This document shows positions 44,035 to 58,300 of a DNA stretch of 64,000 bases, piece after piece. Numbering within the stretch: position 1 is the stretch's first letter; every line of letters begins with the position of its first letter. Origin of the DNA: Haliotis asinina. Lineage: Eukaryota; Mollusca; Gastropoda; Lepetellida; Haliotidae. The translations under genes and the position numbers were made by a program. The stretch lies in assembly GCF_037392515.1 (NCBI RefSeq), contig NC_090290.1, positions 37,144,753 to 37,208,752 on the forward strand, read 5' to 3'. The notes beneath the pieces were generated by a model. It was not told the origin of the DNA. It ran no database searches and saw only the letters and a list, made by a program, of their open reading frames with translations.

Positions 44035-44435
44035 TATTAAACGGCTACGGTTTCATTATTACATAGTGCAAGTCTTCAGCTGCCTGTGATATTCCCTGTC
44101 CAAGTCCGGGCGATTCGTGTTTCCTGCAGGACAAAGATTAAGGTAGTCGTTCCTCTTTGAATGTGTAAACCTACTTACAGGTTATATTACATTCAACACA
44201 ATACACACATATATACGTTTGTAATCAGTACATTCAAATTCATAGTAAAGCTCGATTTTAATCGCATTGTGTCTGTTCATCCCAAAGGGGCAAAATGAAC
44301 CACTATCGTAATGTGAAGTGAAGGTGCGTCTATGGGGTTGTGGGTGAGTATGTGCGTGCGTCCGTCCGTCTTTGCATTCGCCTTGAACAGTGCATTCGCC
44401 TTGAACAGAGGCATGTCAATAACTGAATCTTCCGG
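44035..44435. other. Nothing recognised
   Basis: Contains one direct repeat of TGCATTCGCCTTGAACAG (near 44374 and 44392). Confidence 0.4.
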
Positions 44436-44439
44436 AGAC

Positions 44440-44520
44440 TAATTTTTGTGTCCCCGGCTATGATATTGTTGGAATATTGCTAAAAGTGGCGCAAAACCAA
44501 ACTCACTCACTCACTCAGCA
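44440..44520 (+). mobile_element. SINE family B tail fragment
   Basis: TTTTTGTGTCCCCGGCTATG to ACTCACTCACTCAG; the tRNA-like head is absent. Confidence 0.75.
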
Positions 44521-44825
44521 GACAATGCTATGATTGACATTACAAGCAACAATGTACATCGTCAAGGTTTACGGGATGGGCTACGTTACATTTGGTTGCC
44601 TCATAAAACCATTAAAGGTGGGGGCAAAGAAGACCCGGTTATTTTCATGGGCACAGTGTGTGATGCATATTTCTGGTAGGTGGGTGAGTGAGTGGGTGGA
44701 AAGGTTAACAATCTGTATCTACAGAGTAACAGGTGTGAGCCTCACAGAAATGCAGATTTAAAACTGTAGTCAGGTTTTACACTACAATGTCCTCACTATG
44801 CGACTTAGTGAGTAAATTACACTAT

Positions 44826-45140
44826 GCATGAGTACGTTACACTTATATTTACAATACACTTATATTTACAATACACTTATATTTACAAGACACTTATATT
44901 TACAATACACTTATACCCTTACATCTTCAGTGTATAAGTACATTACACTTATCTCCACAATGTATGAGTACATTACAATTATTTCTACCACTTCAGTTAG
45001 TGTATGAGTGGGCAAATTACAGTATCTCCACAATGTATAAGTACATGACATTTATATTTACAATTTGTGAGTAAATTACAGTATCTCCACAACGCTTGAG
45101 TACATTGCACTCATCTTCACAATGTATATTAGAGTTAGTG
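44826..45140. repeat. Mixed 17-bp and longer tandem repeats
   Basis: ACACTTATATTTACAAT is repeated five times (44837-44915). After it come units of GTATGAGTACATTACA and TCTCCACAATGT at irregular spacing. Confidence 0.85.
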
Positions 45141-45144
45141 AGTG

Positions 45145-45688
45145 AGTGTTTGAGATAACATTATCAGGTACCAAGAAACTATGGACCACCACAATCCACA
45201 TCCTTCTCATCTCAGGTACAACAGGAGGTATAGAGGTGCATCAGGACAAACTCCAGCAGGCTTGGTCTCAATAACAACATCGTTTACACTTGAGATAACA
45301 TTGATTTATTTGTCTCTTTTGTTCTGTACATATTATATACATACTTTACATATTCACACAAATAATGAATTGTAACCACTTGGAGAAGTCAGGATTCTCA
45401 ATTGAAACAATCTTTGACTGTGATCAAGTCATATATTCTCATCTCTGGGCAAGTGGACCATGTCAGCGTGTTCATGATGCATCTGTGGTGTGAGATTCAT
45501 CTGTGATTGTTACCAGTTACCTTTGCAGCAAAATCTTACACTGAGCTCATGGTCAGCTGCATGGTGCCCTGGGAATCTATCCTCCTACAGAATGATAACC
45601 CATCTTTCCACCAGAATTTGTCTGTTGACCAAAGAATCGGCAGAAAAAATTAATTACCTATCCAGTTGGACTATCATTGTTTCTGGAT
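45145..45688. other. Nothing recognised
   Basis: Intergenic spacer. Confidence 0.35.
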
Positions 45689-45689
45689 G

Positions 45690-45885
45690 TGCAGTGTTGT
45701 TCAGCAATATTGCTGTAACAAGTAGACTGGAAATAATCTAGTCTGGACCCGACAATCCAGTGACTAACATTAGTATGGATGCAAAAATCTTGTATTCATC
45801 AAACAGTCAGCGAGACTGACCACCCAGCATTGCTATTGCTTCTTACAAGGATGGTTGACAAGACAACATCCACATGGGACATAGC
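45690..45885 (-). mobile_element. SINE family A, decayed
   Basis: GTTCAGCAATATTGCTGTAA, AATAATCTAGTCTGGACCCG, CAATCCAGTGACTAAC; older than its neighbour at 45898. Confidence 0.6.
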
Positions 45886-45897
45886 ACACAGAGAGAG

Positions 45898-46114
45898 AGA
45901 GTGAGTGAGTGAGTTTAGTTTTACTCTGCACTCAGCAATATTCTAGCTATAGTGGTCTGTAAATAATCGAGTCTGGACCAGACAATCCAGTGACCAACAC
46001 CATGAGCATTGATCTGCGAAATTGGGAACCGAAGACATGTGTCAACCAAGTCATCGCATTTTATGGCAAGCATGGGTTGCTGAAGGCCTATTCTATCCCG
46101 GGACCTTCACGAGT
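45898..46114 (-). mobile_element. SINE family A with a deleted middle
   Basis: Both ends are present (GAGTGAGTGAGTGAGTTTAG; CCCGGGACCTTCACGAGT), but the GACCACCCGATCCCGTTAGT section is missing. Confidence 0.85.
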
Positions 46115-46129
46115 AGCACAGAGAGAGAG

Positions 46130-46290
46130 AGTGAATTGGGTCTTATACTGCTTTTTGCAATATTCCAGCAACATCACAGCAGGGGACAACCAGCAATAGG
46201 CTTCACACATTGTTCCCATGGGCGAAATTAAACCTGGGTCTTAAGAGTGACAAGAGAATGCTTTAACCACTGTGCTACCTCACTGTCGAC
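46130..46290 (-). mobile_element. SINE family B copy
   Basis: GTGAATTGGGTCTTATACTG to ACCACTGTGCTACCTCACTG. It follows 45898-46114 in the same direction and lies just past the WDR75 stop. Confidence 0.75.
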
Positions 46291-46384
46291 AACTGCACAA
46301 TGAATACAGGCGTCACCCATGCATGACAGACAATTAATATTCATTCACACATGTGTTCCCATATCTTCTGCACATCCATATTTT

Positions 46385-49300
46385 TCATGGCTTTAATAAA
46401 CTTTCAAACCACCGATATTCTTTTCCCAGTGCACGATCCAGGTCTCTTGTGTCCACTTCAGGCTGAGACATATTTTCACTACATTCCTTTCTTGCTGAAA
46501 GTGACCTTGACTCTTCGGTGACCTCCATATCAGAGTCGGAATCAGCCTTAATGTTCAACTGAAGTCCACCGTCAATATCATCAATGTCGTCTTCATCTTC
46601 GTCATCGATTGCTTCAGCTCTGGAAAAGACGAACACAGACAGTCAGGGAAAAACTTCACATAGGAAGGGTATCATTTTCTCATATTAACATGAGCGCTAA
46701 GCGAGACATGCATCCATGCTTTTGATCTTGTGCATTAATGACACACAGTAAACAATGTACCAGTGATATCATGGTAGCCTGTGAATAATTAAACGTCACA
46801 TGCAACGTAAAACACAACTTTGCAGATTCTGATACCTTTTGGTAGGCATGTACCGAAAGAAATCATCAAAAATGCCAATTCAACCAATAAATTTGAAAAA
46901 AAATGCAAAAGAAAAAAGCTCGTGAAATATGAGTTAAAATGATTCACTAAATTTTCCCCGGTGCTGGGGGGAAAAAGTGGTTTCAACCCCTGTGCTGTGC
47001 TGCACTCATAACGCATGCGCAGTGAATAGGTTCGTGGAAATTGAAACAGTATGCATGCAAAGGGTATGAGGTCGTGAGCAGTAGTCTAATCTTCGTTGTG
47101 CACATAAACAAATAAATAATCTGCTCGTTACATAAAAAAACTTGATTGTGGTGAGCAGCCTCTGTCACAGAGTAAGCTCAATGTCTGGTTTACTGACACC
47201 TATGTGTCTGCCTGTCTGTCTGCTAAAGACAATATGCAATACACAGCTTCAATCACTGACCACATGCAATTTGAACTTAACACCTATGAGGCTATACGCC
47301 ATAAACAAAATAAATTGATTTATGATTCATGCACCAGAATCCTGTCTCTGCCACATTATCTAATCAGGCAGGTGTGATACTTGTACACATGACATGTTTT
47401 TATGTCTGTGGGTTGCAAACAAACTTCATCCATTTTTCTCGGATGACTGGATTGGACGGAAACTGGTGCAAACTCTTGTCAGTTTCAAAGTCCTGCTTTG
47501 TACTTGGATGAATGACAGTTTCCAGCCAAGCAGTAGTTCACAATATCTACCGAGATTTTTTATTTGATCGAACGCAAATTTACAAAACCCAACATCTTTA
47601 TATACATTCTTCATGGATCACAGCTTCTTCTAGTGTATATTAGACCCGTGAAGGTCCCGGGGTAGAATAGGCCTTCAGCAACCCATGCTTGCCATAAAAG
47701 GCGACTCAGCTTGTCGTAAGAGGCGACTAACGGGATCGGGTGGTCAGGCTTGCTGACTTGGTTGACGCATGTCATCGGTTCCCAATTGCGCAGATCGATG
47801 CTCATGTTGTTGATCACTGGATTGTCTGGTCCAGACTCGATTATTTACAGACCGCCGCCATATAGCTGGAATATTGCTGAGTGCTGCGTAAAACTAAACT
47901 CACTCACTCACTCACTCTAGTGTATATTATTTTGTTTGACAATGGTATATGAATCCATACTGAAACGACGCATCAAGTACAATAAAGGAAGTTGTTATCC
48001 TTAAAGAATCTCACTTTCCTGTGACTCGCCATACTTCTAAAATGCCCATCAAACAGATCATCTTTCTGTACACACAATGAGCCCTCAGCGTATCAGCAAA
48101 TGAACCAACCAATCGGAAGCCGTCGTTACACCTGAGTGCACACCCATCCGCTATGACTGGTTTCGGTCTGCCAGAGAGTGACTCCAGGGAAGTAAGCCCA
48201 AGTACAAAATACTGCACTTTTGAACCGCGAGTGTACCACAATTGTGTTAATTTGTTTTTTAACAAGCATCATTGTATATGATATGTCATGAATAAGTGCT
48301 AATTATGTTTTAATTATGTTTGATTTTTTTTGTTGCATGTGACCTTTAAGGACAGACCAGACAATCAAATTACTTCAACAATAGTGAGCGAGTGAGTTTA
48401 GATTTATGACGCACTCAGCAATATTCCAACTATACGGCGGCGGTCTGTAAATAATTGAGTCTGGACTAGACAATCCAGTGATCAACAACATGAGCATCAA
48501 TCTACGCAATCGGGACATGATCACATGTGTCGCAAAGCCAGCGAGCTTTACCACCTAATTCCATTAGTGACCTCTTACGACAAGCATGCTGAAGATCAAT
48601 TCTAACCCAGATCTTCACGGGGCTCACACAAGTCACTTCTAACAACAAGCACTGGGTTACTAAAGGTCAATCTTAACTCGGATCCTTCTGACTAACACTG
48701 ATATCCAGTTCCGTGTAATACAGTAACCATGGTAACAGTATACTACAGTAACTGGATCCTGAGACAAGCAAGAAAAACAAGAAGACAAAGTTGTCAACAT
48801 ACTCTGCAATGGCAAAATACTCTTCATGAACATGTCTGTAAGTTATGATTGTGTCAAATGCTCTGGTGTGTATATAGATATGTGGATGAGAGTATTGAAA
48901 GATTTTCAAGTTCTGCTCCAGAAAGGAGCAATACCACAAATTTCAGTTGAAACCAACCTTGTTGCCATGGAAACACAAACAAAATATATTAATTAGAATT
49001 CCAAAATGACTAAAAGGCACCAGTTCACCATTTGATATGCGTATGTATGAAATTTCGTGAAGAAACAGTATAAAATTCTGCTCCAGAAAAGAGCAGCACC
49101 ACCAATTTGAGTCAAAACTGTTGCCATGGAAACGCCAAAAATATGTAATTCAGAATTCCAAATCTAACGAAAGGCACAAGTTCACCACCAGACCTAAATA
49201 TGTGTGAAGCTTGGGAAAGACATACTGAACGGTTTTAAAGTTCTGCTCCAGAAAAGACAACTGTACATGGACACAGACACAGACAGATGGACACATGCAT

Positions 49301-52300
49301 GGATGGAGTCTATTTTAATACCCCCAGGTGAATCATCCAGAGATCACAAAAAACCTGAAATTCAAGGATTATTGGCACTAAAATGATATGAACATCAACA
49401 CTTAAACGTACCTGGGATTGGTTCCTTTAGATAGGCGTGTCTCCAGGAATGTCTGGCACAAGTCTGGTAGTGGAGGCTGCGCCACTGCAGACATGTTGCC
49501 CATCTGTGGAAACAGGTTCAATTTCTCACTTAATGTCCTGGAGGCATTTTGACTTTAATTAATATTTACAAATCTGACAATTAAAAAGATCATAGCCATG
49601 GAACATTTATGAAAACTCAATGCTAGCCCATCAACACAATTTCTGTTATCTCAAAACAGTTTACCATAACAAAGCAACAAAGTTTTCAAAGCAAAAAAAT
49701 GTGATGACTTTCAATCCTGGATTGGGAATGAGTGAATATGGTTTTATGCCACTTTTAGCAACATTCCAGCAAATAGATGAAGGACACCAGAAATTGGCTT
49801 CACACATCTTACCCAAATTTTGGCATGACAGGCAAACACTTTAGCCTCAAAGCAAACCTGACATGTCGAATGGTATTACTGCTTAGTTTGTTGTACTAAT
49901 ACATCGATAGTTATATGAGTGAAATACCTGTTGAATGAACTGTGTCTCTTTGATGCCCACAGACATATCGATGTGCTCCTGTTTTCGATCCTTGGTTGCA
50001 GACTTCCTGTGTTTTGACATGATCAGGCTAAGGGCTGACTGGGGAAGGTTTTGTTTAATTGGAGTCTGAAAACAACAAGAGTCGTTTAGGATGTGTCTTA
50101 TTTGTAACTGTAATGCCACACACAGCAATATTCCAAGCATAACGGTAAATTAAGTGATTGAGATCATGAGCAAAGATCCATGATACTGGGATAATAATGG
50201 TAAAAATAATAACAATAATTCATTTATATAGCTCCTAGTATCAATAATTTTGTACATAATTTTAAGGAATAGGTGGGCATTCACATTGCACATGCTTTCC
50301 ATAAAAATCATCAGTAATACAGACAATGCATGTGTTCTATGAATCGAGGCAGTGAAATAGTTTATGTACTTGGTGAAATTCAAGGTAGTTTACTTTTAAT
50401 AGCATGATCACTGTAGCTGTTTCAGTAAGTGAGTGAGTTTATTTTATGCAATATTCCAGCTATATGGCGGCAGTTTGTAAATAATCAGGTCTATACCATA
50501 CAATCCAGAGACCAACATCATGAACATCAATCTGTGCAATTGGGAACCAATGACATGTGTCAACCTAGTCAGTGAGCCTGACCACCTGATCCCGTTAGTC
50601 GCCTCTTATAGCAACTACTGTTGCCTTTTATGGCAAGCATGGGTTGCTGACGGCCTATTCTACCCTGGACCTTCACAGGTCTGTTTCAGTATGTAATCAA
50701 GCTTGCACTGGCATCTCAGTCAGTGAGACTGGGACTTCTAAAACACAGCAGTTATTCCAGATACATGTCACTGCATAAAGTTGTAGTAAACCCCAGCGAT
50801 GAAGGTCTCTTGTCTGAGGACTGGCAAACCAAGAAACTAAACCTGGGAATCTGGCCCTACCCAAGGGCCGCAACTCTGCACTGACGTTTGTCATACCTTT
50901 CAAGTGAGTGAGTAAATGAGTGAGTGAGTTTTATTTTACGCCGCACTCAGCAATATTCCACCTATATGGCGGCAGTCTGTAAATAATCGAGTCTGAACCA
51001 CACAATCCAGTGATCAACAACATGAGCATCGATCTGCGCATTTGGGAACCGATGACATGTGTCAACCAAATCAGCAAGTCTGACCACAAGATCACATTAG
51101 TCGCCTCTTACGACAAGCATAGTTGCCTTTTATGGCAGGCATGGGTTGCTGAAGGCCTATTCTACCCCGGTACCTTCACGGGTCCACACCTTTCAAACCT
51201 CAGCCAACTGTGGCCATCAATTCTGTGCACAAACTCAAAACTGTGCCCTGTAAAATCCTACCTTCTTTCTGTACCCATCAGTGCTGTCCTCATTGGCTTC
51301 ATACTGCACTGTAAGGAGATCTTGCTCTTTTGTCATGAAGTACAGCTGTGATTGTCTTTGCCAAAGTAGTCTCCCCTTGGCACTGAAAGGACTCTCCTCT
51401 TTGTGAGGTATGAAAACAGCACTGACAACATCTTTCTTTGAAACCTGAGTCTGAGTGAAGACTGGCTGGGAATTTGCTGGCTCAAATACATGAACTGTCA
51501 AAAAAGCATCAAATAATATTGAAGAGAAACACGAGAAAAATATTTCAACGTTACTACAGGATATCTGTTACAAATCCGAAGTAGGTGAGCTCACAGAATT
51601 TACCATATTGGTGATACATTTCTGTGATATATTCATGTAAAAATACACGTATGGGCCAGACATTCTGTTTCCAAATGTTTGTTACAGCTAAAATTACAAG
51701 AATTACTGCTGTATAATATGGCTGTCATTACATAATCTGGTCTCAAGCAAACAATCAGGATCTCTGGTTTTTGTCGACTATTTGATTCAATATTAAAGTA
51801 TGAAATTAGGCATGTCCAACTGCCTGAGATGGGCTAGTTTTCTGATGGACAGGCGAGATTTACAGTTACCCAAGTAAAACTGTTAGATCTTCCATACATC
51901 TGATTAAATTTGCCATATCTTGGTGTCTGGTCTGATACAAACCATTTTGGGCTGGTAACATTTTGAGGCTATCAACCCTGATGTCTGAATGGGCTTTTGG
52001 CTTATTTCATACACTTATTAAAGTCTGTTACAACCATAAAATAAATGTATATGGACAAGACATTCTGCCTCTGTCAACCAAGTATTGATATTCAAAGCAG
52101 AAAAGAATAACTGTTATGGTTGTTTGTTTTCAACAACCCTACCACTGCATGGTGGTGATATGTAAATAACGGAGCCTGGACCAGACAATCCAATTATCAT
52201 CAGCATAAGCATCGATCTACACAACTTGAATACGATGACAAGTGTCACCCACAAGCCTGAAAAATGATTTCTTTAGTTGCCTCTACAGCAAGCGTGGTTG

Positions 52301-55300
52301 GTGAAGACCAGCTGTAACCAAGATCTTCATAGGTGCACAATATCTACCACTGCTGATTATCCTTGGAAGTTTGTTTCCGTTCTTCATAATAATCAACACT
52401 GCTTCATAAAAATTTAGAGAAGAACATCAGCTGATTCATTCTGGAGGTTCTAATGAAAAGTTTCTGTTGTCAAAGTCCAGAAAGTGTTGGAATGAGGGAA
52501 TTTAGTTTTACACCACCTTTGGCAATAATCCAGCAATATAATAGCGTGGGATACCAAAAATGGGCATCACACATTGTACCCACATGGGGAATTGAACCCG
52601 GGTCTTCGGCATTATGAGTGAATGCCTAAACCACCGGCCAAGTCCCACCACCCTAGAACACTGCAAGCACTGCTGCCAGCAAGGTGTGATACTTACGGTC
52701 ACCATTGTGTGTGAACACAGCCATGTACTTGGTCAGCGGGTCATCAACTAGCACCACTGCCCCAATAGACACACTCCACTGAACTGAAAGGAATAATAGG
52801 AAATTATTCATATTCAATGTAATACAGTACCGTGAGTGATTGTGGTTTTACACTGTTTACAGCAATATCAAATTAGATCTTGTCTTGTTCCTATTTTGTA
52901 TACATATATATAGGCAACAGCTTTTAGCTAAGGATACACACTAACAGGAAAAACAAATAACTTACAGAAAAGACAAGACCGATCAAAATATCTCAGTTAC
53001 ACTGTCTTACACATGGCAGAATGTCACATATTTTCAACAATAGTTTGGCCTACAATATAGAGCTTCCTTTTGATGCAATGTAAGACTTGTTATTGATTAC
53101 AACTTGCCTGAAATTGATAACTGATAATTGGGAATACTTGCCATGTATGGAATGTAAACAATTGTTTGGTACATCAAAAACTGTCTCCTGAACTGGTCTC
53201 AACCACAAGTAGTGCATAAGAAATTCATAAAGAGCAATCCAAGTGACATAACTCTGTGGGGTTTTCTTGAAACTATGTTTGTCCTGTAGAGGGCGCTAGA
53301 GTCGATTTATTGCAAGGTTGCATTAATTCATTAATATGTTTTAATTCAATAATGTAATCTAAATACAGTGAAATCTGCCAATACTGGCACATGTCTAATC
53401 TGACACACTGTCAAAACCAGCATAAAAGTTTGGTCCTGCCATTTTACAATGATATTTTTATCATTAAAACATTGTCTAATCTGGCATGTGTCTATTCTGT
53501 ATTCTGCCACGACTTTCCCAATCAATTTCAACTGTAATTAACACTGTTTAAACCGGCACGGGTATGAGCAGTACAATCAAAGACACATGAACAAATACAC
53601 TCCTCTCGGCACACTAGATAATTAGGAGTGAGTGAGTGAGTTTAGTTTTACGTCGCACTTAGCAATATTCCAGCTATATGGCGACGGTCTGTAAATAATC
53701 GAGTCTGGACCACACAATCCAGTGATCAACAACATGAGCATCGATCTGCGCAATGGGGAACCGATGACATGTGTCAACCAAGTCAGCTAGTCTGACCACC
53801 CGATCCCGTTAGTCGCCTCTTACGACAAGCATAGTCACCTTTTATGGCAAGCATGGGTTGCTGAAGGCCTATTCTAGCCCGGGACCTTCACGGGTAGATA
53901 ATTAGGAAGTAGTGACTGTCGCCTTATGATTTATAAACACTGGGAGACTGCATTAACTGTTTTAAAGTGAGTGATGAAATGGCAGCAATGTTGATACATC
54001 ATCGTCACTGACTAATCTGGTACCCAGTCTGAGCCAGCATTATATTTGGCCTAACTTTAGAATACTGCACCACAACGTTTAAAGACACGTCATAATACTA
54101 TTTTACGTAATTGCATGTGATTTTGTTCAAAAGCACATTCTTTAAACAATGCCCTATGACGCCGGCATAGCAACAAGGTCGTCAAGCTCAGTGAGTGCCT
54201 ACAAGCTCCGCTCACTGATGTTTCATCTCTACCAGCCATGTCATTACAGAAACCAAACGATGAAATGTGTTAATGTAGAAATTTTGGGCTAATGGTAATC
54301 AGCATCAAAATCCAACTTTGTCCTCTAGATCTACATATTTTCAGTAATGATTCGAAGTCTAATTCACTCTCGTGCCATCACTAGACATGCCCATGTCTCA
54401 CTCATTCCTTAGTGCGATCCACATTATCTTTACTGTGTTCCCTACAACACTTTTCTGTCATGAAAGCACACAATGATTATTATACACGCACGTCAATCAT
54501 GCATCCACCTTGAAATCGACGTCTGACGCCTGATGTCTTCAACCGTTTTCAGTTCGAACCATATCGGCACAATCCACACAACATGCTACCTTGCAGATTA
54601 CGGAATGGTACGATTGTGCCAAATAATATTGGGGCCATTCGGCAACTATCAGTCGATCGAAAGCCCGAGACACCAAGTCTACCCGTAACCTTCGTAATTG
54701 TCAGCAACCAATTTGACTCTTTCCGTTCAGTTCCGTGACGTCACAGGAATGACTAGCCAAATTTGAACATTGTGCAACAATGTGGGCATAGATCAGTCGG
54801 TTAGCTGTCGGGCTAGCAATCTGAAGTTTGCGGGTTCGCGTCCAACAGGTTCTCACAAACTGTTTGCCTGTCTCACTGACATGTGACCTACGGCTGAGAA
54901 CATCCTCACGAGAAATTATGGTGCTGAATTCTAAAGGTGCTCCTTATACTTCAATCCCATGGGGTGCCTGTTAAGACAGGTTTCAAGCTTTGTAATTTTT
55001 CTGAATAAACTATAGGGTATATTTCCTGAGGGCTGACAGTAAGTGTTACTGAGAGAAATGTATTATGTTTTTTCAGAGAAGCGTGGTGTGATATTGTGCC
55101 TGTAACACTTTCACATCGGAAGTATTTCTGACCTGAGCATGTGAGGAGGTTCCACACTGTGAGTTGCCAAGCTGTGGTGGCCACTAGCAGGTGACAGCAG
55201 GACTTGCGGCCGAACAACACTTGCCTGAAACACATCATCATTGGCTGAAACACACATCACTGACAGTCGCACTGATTCAATTCTTCACATGGGTAAAATG

Positions 55301-58300
55301 TCCCCTACAGTGATAACGCTGGAATATTGTTAACAGTGGCATAAAAACAGTAAGGTTTTAAGGTAAATAATACAGATATTTTTTACCTTGAAATCAGGTT
55401 ATTAAAAGAGCTTTGAATGGATAAGTGAACTGAAACAGTCAAAACAAAATGTAACGAGCACTGTAACTAGCGTGACATAATCCCCTGGCTGCAAATTATC
55501 AGAACAAACTTCAAAAGTGATGAAATTTATTGTCGTCGTGACCTTGAAAAAAATTACACAAAGGTCACTAAAATGGAGGGGACTTTGCACCTTCCCTAGA
55601 TGAAGCTTGGTGTCAAATATGAATAGAATGTAGTGAACAGTTTTTGCAGTATCTCACTGACAAGCTAAACATGCTGGTGAACATGCCAAAATCTTCAAAG
55701 TGTTGCAGTGACCTTGAAAATTATGTGAAATCCAAATCCAGAGAACGGTTCTTGAGATATGTCGCTGACAAGGGCAAAATGTTTAAGTCCAAAGGAGTGA
55801 GGGAGTCCATTTTTTATGCAGCCTAAATTAATAGTTCAGCAGGGATGCCTAAAATGGCCTTGACACATTGTACATGAGGGAAACTGAACCCCTCAATTCT
55901 GCGAGACAAGCAAACACTTTGGTTGTCTAAGGCACCCATTTCCATTCTTTGATGTTAACACAAACACTTCTCTCTATGACTAATAATAATGGTTTGTGAC
56001 ACAATTCCAAAATACAAAAATAGAAGCATGCCATCTAACTTATTTTTTATGTTTATGCTACGGTAAGACATGTTAAAACTCTATTGAAAATCTGTAATTA
56101 ATCCAATAAGGCTGGTTAAACCAGTGGTTGACACACTGAGCACAATTAGAAATTTAACGCTGATCAAACATTCATTCCCCACCTGATATTCTTCTTGTCA
56201 AAGCTGCTACTCAAAGTAGTCCTCAGGACATTAGTATCTGGGTCCCACAATGTAATGGTACATCCGAACACCACAGCCAGGAGGGAGCCATCTTCAGCGA
56301 AGGCTGTTGCTCCTGTGTCCATCTCTCGGTAGAAGCCAACTGAATCACACGTCCACTTGCTGTTGGATCCTGTCAGAAGATGGGAGTTTTTTAGTTAATT
56401 CATACATTTGTTTTATTTTCATGTAGTTTAGAATCTGCAGTGAGTGAGGGAACACAGCTTTCTGTCTGCCCAGGGAAAATCTTATATATATACTCATAAA
56501 GAAAAGTTGGGAACTTAATTTTTTTATTTACAATTAAAAACATTTAGGAGATTTATTGGAGTCAATCAATGTTGATATGATAATATTGAATGTTTTGACA
56601 GTGCATCACTATTTGCACTTCCTTACAACCATAGCTATTTGGAATATAGTCGGTTTTTAATGGTGATTGGTGTATGGCATGTAATTTGCATGTGAAAAAT
56701 TTTCATTTTAACACAAACGACTGGAAACAAAAATTAACAAATGTTAAATGTACGATGAGAGTCAAAATTAATGTTCTAGGTGATTTCTCAACCTTCTTGA
56801 AAACCGTCAAAATCAAGAATGGGACCCCATGCACATGTATAGGGCTACTGTGTTGTGCACGTGCATATCATGCGTTGTTTAGGGGCAGTGATTGAAATAA
56901 TTTTTCAACTTAACCTGACAGCCGGGCTGGTGGCCCATAAATGTTGCCTGCCCATTTTGAAAGTTTCCTGCCCATCTTTAATTAACCCTCTCTTTGACTG
57001 GTACTTATTGAACCATGTGACTGCAGATGACCAATCATTGCGTAGCTTACTAAGCCAGCCAGTTTTAGTGTCCTATTACTATCTTCACTGGCTGAAGAGT
57101 TGTCCATGTATAATTATGGAATATGCTCATAGCTTTCATTCACCTTTCTTAAAACCAAATATGACATGACAATTAAAATGGAATGATCGTCCTGAGAGCG
57201 AACTGAAAGTAGGTCAACCTTAAAAATTTCAGCAAGACAATCGGGCTGGTGGAGAGAATTTCCAGGCAGCCCGACTCAAAATTTACCAGCCACGGGCAGT
57301 GGGGCAGGCCGTTACTTCGATCACTGTTTAAGGGTGGTATAGAGGGAAATGGTAGTGTCTTCTGAAAATGTCTGTACTTGAAAAGTTTATTAACCTTTAC
57401 ACTTCCTATCCAAACTGAAAGTTCAGGTTCCCCTACTTTTTTTTAAGAGTATATCTATACAAGTTTGGATGATTACATTTTCTGGTATGATATATTGCAG
57501 TCAAAGTAAACTTAGCCTCAGTATTATTCTTTACACTGCTATTACCTAGTCTAACAAACCCCAGTAGAAGATAAGGTCAGATGACCTGAACATACTATAG
57601 ATATCTGTGTCGTCCACCAGCGTCCAGAGTTTGAAGCGGCGGTCATGTCCTCCCGACACCACCAGCGGCAACATGGAACTGATGGAGGAGTTATAGGGCC
57701 GGAACGTTAGGGAACACAGCGCTTTATCGTGGGGTCGGTCCACAACCGTGTTCATCTCGTACCTAACAACAAGCATAGTACATATTTAATTAAAAAGTCA
57801 ATGGTGATTTTGGTTGGGTTTGTTGCTTATTGCTACACTCAGCAATACTGGAGCTATCTGGTGGTGGTCTGTAAATAATTGGGTTGGGACCAGACAATCC
57901 AGTGATCAACAGCATCAGTATCAATCTGTGCACTTGGGATATGATGACATGCGTCAACCAAGTCAGCGAGCCTGATCACACGATCCATGTTAGTTGACAA
58001 GCATAGGTTGCTGAAGATCAATTCTAAAGCCAACATAATGGCAAAAAATGGAAAGGAACCAAATCATCTTGAATATGACAAGTAATCAATTCAAATAACA
58101 CTAAATACTAAAACATAAAACTAAGTCTAAGAAAGGATGTAAACACAGACCACTACTACAGATCCCTTGGATATATACCGGGAGTAAAGAATAGTGCTGG
58201 GAATGGTTTGAATTTTCACTATCAATCATTATCAAAACAATCAATCATGAAGTTAGTGTCTAAGTTCCAAGCGACATAACACATGACTCTTAGAACTCTT

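Noticed and set aside
54783-54850. Functional tRNA gene
   Set aside because: Boxes A and B are recognisable, but no acceptor stem pairs and no terminator T-run follows; more likely a SINE head.
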